Shown here in pieces: positions 61,547-64,000 of a stretch of DNA of 64,000 nt. Numbering within the stretch: position 1 is the stretch's first letter; each line of letters starts with the position of its first letter. Under the pieces are notes generated by a model. The model did not search any database. It was not told the DNA's origin and worked only from the letters and a program-made list of their open reading frames with translations. Origin of the DNA: Melioribacteraceae bacterium (GTDB lineage: Bacteria; Bacteroidota; Ignavibacteria; Ignavibacteriales; Melioribacteraceae); assembly GCA_016927595.1 (NCBI GenBank), contig JAFGMI010000018.1:124001-188000 (forward strand). The letters are read 5' to 3'. The position numbers and the translations under genes are program-made.

Positions 61547-62155
61547 CTATTTGGTTGCATCATCTACTTTATTCGAGTCATCACTATCCGATGCCTCTGG
61601 AATATCCTGACTGACAATTACTTTTGAATGCTTGATTACCCTGTCTTTGTAAATATAACCGGGTTCTACCTCGTGAATAATTGTATGAGGCGGGTATTTA
61701 TCCGAAGGCTGCTGCATAAGAGCTTCATGCAAATTAAAATCGAACTCCTGTCCCTCACAGTCTATTTTTTGCACGCCCTGTTCCTGAAGAATTTTTGTGA
61801 ATTTATCGAATACCAGTTTAATTCCTTCCTGCAGTGACTGCGAATTATTTTCACTTGCATGATCAAGCGATCTTTTAAGATCGTCGTACACGTGAAGAAC
61901 TTTAATAATGAACGGCTCGGCAGCATATTTCAGCAAATTCAACTGATCCTGTTCCGTCCGGCGTTTATAATTCTCAAATTCCGCGATTCTTCTGAGCAGT
62001 CTGTCATTCAATTCTGCATTTGTTGATTCAAGTTCTGTAATTCTATTTATCAAATCTTCGGAATTATTGTCCTCAGCTTCCAAAGATTTATCTGACTCTG
62101 TTTTAGGTTCTTCTTCGTTAATATTCTTTTTAATTTCTTTTTCTTTTTTTGACAT
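61547..62155 (-). CDS. grpE: Nucleotide exchange factor GrpE
   Basis: 202 residues. An acidic, Ser/Glu-rich N-terminal tail precedes a long coiled coil (about 35-95, LRRIAEFENYKRRTEQDQ). A C-terminal beta domain follows, with the signature HEALMQQPSDKYPPHTIIHEVEPGYIYKDRVIKHSKVIVS (landmarks HEALMQ, PGYIYKDRVI). It releases ADP from DnaK. It is 36 bp downstream of hrcA. Confidence 0.96.
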   Translation of the reverse strand: MSKKEKEIKKNINEEEPKTESDKSLEAEDNNSEDLINRITELESTNAELNDRLLRRIAEFENYKRRTEQDQLNLLKYAAEPFIIKVLHVYDDLKRSLDHASENNSQSLQEGIKLVFDKFTKILQEQGVQKIDCEGQEFDFNLHEALMQQPSDKYPPHTIIHEVEPGYIYKDRVIKHSKVIVSQDIPEASDSDDSNKVDDATK

Positions 62156-62191
62156 AATATCTCCTGCAATTACTCTTATTCCAATACTATT

Positions 62192-63247
62192 TTATATATT
62201 CTTTTTTTTCAATTCCTTTGAAAGTGACTCTGCAACAAAAACAACAGCGGCAACAATTTTTGAATACTGCATTCTCTTTGGTCCTATTACACCAACAGTA
62301 CCGGAAACTTCGCCTAAATTATAATCCTTCGTAATTAAACTGAAATCCGACAATTGTTCATCTTCGTTTTCCGTTCCGATCATAATATTAACAAGCCTCC
62401 CGTCTTCCCGTCTTTCATCTTTCTCCATCAAATGTACTATAACATCTTTGTTTTCGATTAATTCAATGATGCCCTTTAAATTTTCATGATCTGTAAATTC
62501 GGGCTGCTTTAAGACGTTAGTAGTACCGCTCAGAATTGCCCTGCTTTTTGCAGGTATGTTGCTGAATATTTTATCGACCGAATCCAGGAACACGCGGATA
62601 ATGGGCTTTAATTCATCCCGGCTATATTCTTTAAGTCTCTCTGAGAACGATTTCCTTATTTCAGAAAACTGCAATCCCGAAAGCCGTTCGTTTAATATCC
62701 TCTGTATATTCTTGAGGCTATCTTCTTTAATCTCCTTAGTAATTTCAAGGGTAATAGTTTTTATCAGACCGGATTTAACAGTTATTATTACAAGTATCCT
62801 GTTGGACGATAAACTTACCAGCTGAATCTTTTCCAGTTCGGCATTATCGAATTTCGGATAGGTTATACAGGCAAGCTGATTCGTAAGTTCACTTAATATA
62901 TACGAAGTAAGCTCAATTAGATCATTAGTCTCAGAGACATTCGAAATAAGTGTATTCTCAATTTTTGTAATTTCATCTATAGCCAGTTCAGGCGGATCCA
63001 TCAAAGAGTCAACATAAAACCTGTATCCCCGATCGGTAGGTACTCGTCCTGCTGATGTATGAGGATGATCCAGAAAACCGGTCTCTTCAAGATCCGACAT
63101 GATGTTCCTTATGGTTGCCGGCGATAATCCAATATTGTATCGCTTTGAAATATTACGGGAACCAACCGGATTAGCCGTCAGTATGAACTGCTGTACTACA
63201 TACCGGAGTATTACTTTCTCTCTATCAGTTAACTCGAATATATCCAT
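62192..63247 (-). CDS. hrcA: Heat-shock repressor HrcA
   Basis: 351 residues. The N-terminal winged helix (about 1-75) has LTDREKVILRYVVQQFILTANPVGSR, SPATIRNIMSDLEETGFLDHPHTSAGRVPTDRGYRFYVD (landmarks SPATIRNIM, PHTSAGRVPTDRGYR), the strongly conserved HrcA signature. The rest is the GAF-like and insert dimerisation domains. HrcA represses heat-shock operons by binding CIRCE (TTAGCACTC-N9-GAGTGCTAA) and is helped by GroEL. No CIRCE copy is visible in the 248 bp before this gene, so its own operon may be controlled from elsewhere or through a degenerate site. Confidence 0.97.
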   Translation of the reverse strand: MDIFELTDREKVILRYVVQQFILTANPVGSRNISKRYNIGLSPATIRNIMSDLEETGFLDHPHTSAGRVPTDRGYRFYVDSLMDPPELAIDEITKIENTLISNVSETNDLIELTSYILSELTNQLACITYPKFDNAELEKIQLVSLSSNRILVIITVKSGLIKTITLEITKEIKEDSLKNIQRILNERLSGLQFSEIRKSFSERLKEYSRDELKPIIRVFLDSVDKIFSNIPAKSRAILSGTTNVLKQPEFTDHENLKGIIELIENKDVIVHLMEKDERREDGRLVNIMIGTENEDEQLSDFSLITKDYNLGEVSGTVGVIGPKRMQYSKIVAAVVFVAESLSKELKKKNI

Positions 63248-63495
63248 GATAATCTGAAAAAATTATAAAACGAACTATTAAAATACTCAAAATCAACAAA
63301 TTTTTCAGTGAAACAATATTTTTGAATTCGCTTAAAATTAGATGTTTTCAATATTGTACAGTCGCAAAATAAAGAATAACCTAAAGATTCGATCATTAAT
63401 ACAAAATTTTTATTCCATTGTTTCTTAAATATTACCATATAATTCAAAGGCATTTAATATCTTTTAGCCTGGAATTTTAATTCTTTGGAGACAAA

Positions 63496-64000
63496 GTGAG
63501 CGAATCTTATAAATCTGCCGGCGTGGATATTGAAGCGGGCGAAGAAACTGTCGACAGAATCAAAAACCATGTTAAATCTACATTTAATAAAAATGTACTC
63601 GCTGATATCGGACATTTCGGAGCATTTTTTGAAATCGATAAAGGTAAATATGACAACCCTGTGCTTGTTTCCAGTGTCGACGGTGTTGGTACTAAGTTGA
63701 AAATTGGATTCATGATGAATAAGCATGATACCGTTGGGCGGGATTTGGTTAATCATTGCGTGAACGATATAGCGGTATGCGGTGCAAACCCTCTTTATTT
63801 TATGGATTATCTTGCATTCGGCAGACTGGTACCCGAGAAAGCCGAACAGATTATTAAAGGATTCGCAATAGCATGCAGAGAAAATGATGTGGCGCTAATA
63901 GGCGGAGAAACTGCGGAAATGCCGGGATTATACGATGATAACGAATACGATATGTCGGGTACAATAGTAGGTATTGTCGAAAAGAAAAATATACTGGATG
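63496..64000 (+). CDS. purM: Phosphoribosylformylglycinamidine cyclo-ligase PurM, partial
   Basis: Starts at the GTG at 63496, with GGAG six bases upstream, and runs off the right edge after 168 codons. The start SESYKSAGVDIEAGEETVDRIK and the loop VLVSSVDGVGTKLKIG, then NHCVNDIAVCGANPLYFMDYLA and GGETAEMPGLY (landmarks DGVGTKL, NDIAVCGA, GETAEMPG) identify PurM. It closes the imidazole ring to give aminoimidazole ribonucleotide, the fifth step of purine synthesis. It diverges from hrcA, with 248 bp between them. Confidence 0.95.
   Translation, partial: MSESYKSAGVDIEAGEETVDRIKNHVKSTFNKNVLADIGHFGAFFEIDKGKYDNPVLVSSVDGVGTKLKIGFMMNKHDTVGRDLVNHCVNDIAVCGANPLYFMDYLAFGRLVPEKAEQIIKGFAIACRENDVALIGGETAEMPGLYDDNEYDMSGTIVGIVEKKNILD

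Noticed and set aside
63248-63495. CIRCE operator for hrcA
   Set aside because: No TTAGCACTC-N9-GAGTGCTAA or near match is visible in the spacer.
1-64000. CRISPR arrays, rRNA, tRNA, integrases or insertion sequences
   Set aside because: No regular repeat-spacer pattern, no tRNA T-arm consensus and no transposase or integrase frames were seen on reading; short RNA genes could still be missed by eye.

Overview
The window reads as a bacterial chromosome segment, with no phage, transposase, CRISPR, rRNA or tRNA gene that I can see. Gene content points to the Ignavibacteria/Bacteroidota-Chlorobi side of the tree. The pointers are a beta-propeller histidine kinase of the Y_Y_Y type, a fused formiminotransferase-cyclodeaminase with a clade-type insert, GH3/beta-lactamase fusions, exported lipoproteins with short signal peptides, AT-rich intergenic DNA and many multihaem cytochromes. 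The Ignavibacteria assignment is an inference from gene content, not from a marker-gene tree.

Region 1 (1-11.5 kb) is a respiratory island. A Rieske protein, a cytochrome b and an octahaem HAO-family cytochrome form one minus-strand operon (2689 to beyond base 1). A haem-binding methyl-accepting chemotaxis protein diverges from it across a region holding an FNR-type palindrome. Then comes a minus-strand nitrite-ammonification operon: NapH-like ferredoxin, NrfH, NrfA, a strong hairpin, a second octahaem HAO-family cytochrome, and a membrane hexahaem NapC-like cytochrome whose first haem site is CX3CH. Together they suggest quinol-linked nitrite (or other N-oxide) reduction to ammonium, with an unusual bc-type complex beside it.

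Region 2 (11.6-21.8 kb) has small housekeeping genes, histidine catabolism (FTCD), and a minus-strand operon of a small membrane protein, acyl-AMP ligase, acyl carrier protein, MBOAT acyltransferase and a 993-residue TPR/beta-barrel outer-membrane protein. The ligase-carrier-MBOAT trio has the logic of a dlt operon and probably acylates an exported polymer.

Region 3 (22-29.4 kb) looks like cell-wall sugar/muropeptide recycling: BadF/NagK-type sugar kinase, AmpG-like permease with a large extra domain, a NagZ-type GH3 fused to a serine beta-lactamase-like domain, and an exported lipoprotein with a complete glutamate-racemase active site.

Region 4 (29.4-49.5 kb) is mixed: GNAT acetyltransferases, radical SAM, YajQ, amidase, ADP-forming acyl-CoA synthetase, MATE-like transporter, a split propeller kinase/NarL regulator pair, EamA transporter, Nudix, SlyD-like PPIase. 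Two gene-poor stretches here are informative. Bases 45040-45891 hold a structured inverted-repeat element, a terminator and a decayed nitroreductase gene. Bases 48811-49524 hold a candidate 28-residue membrane micropeptide gene with its own terminator.

Region 5 (49.5-64 kb) carries rhodanese, the complete pstSCAB-phoU phosphate operon with an 11-bp-spaced repeat upstream, a sodium/solute symporter, coaD, rsmD, a PilM-like/ComEA-like set downstream of hrcA-grpE-dnaJ, and the start of purM, which runs off the right edge.
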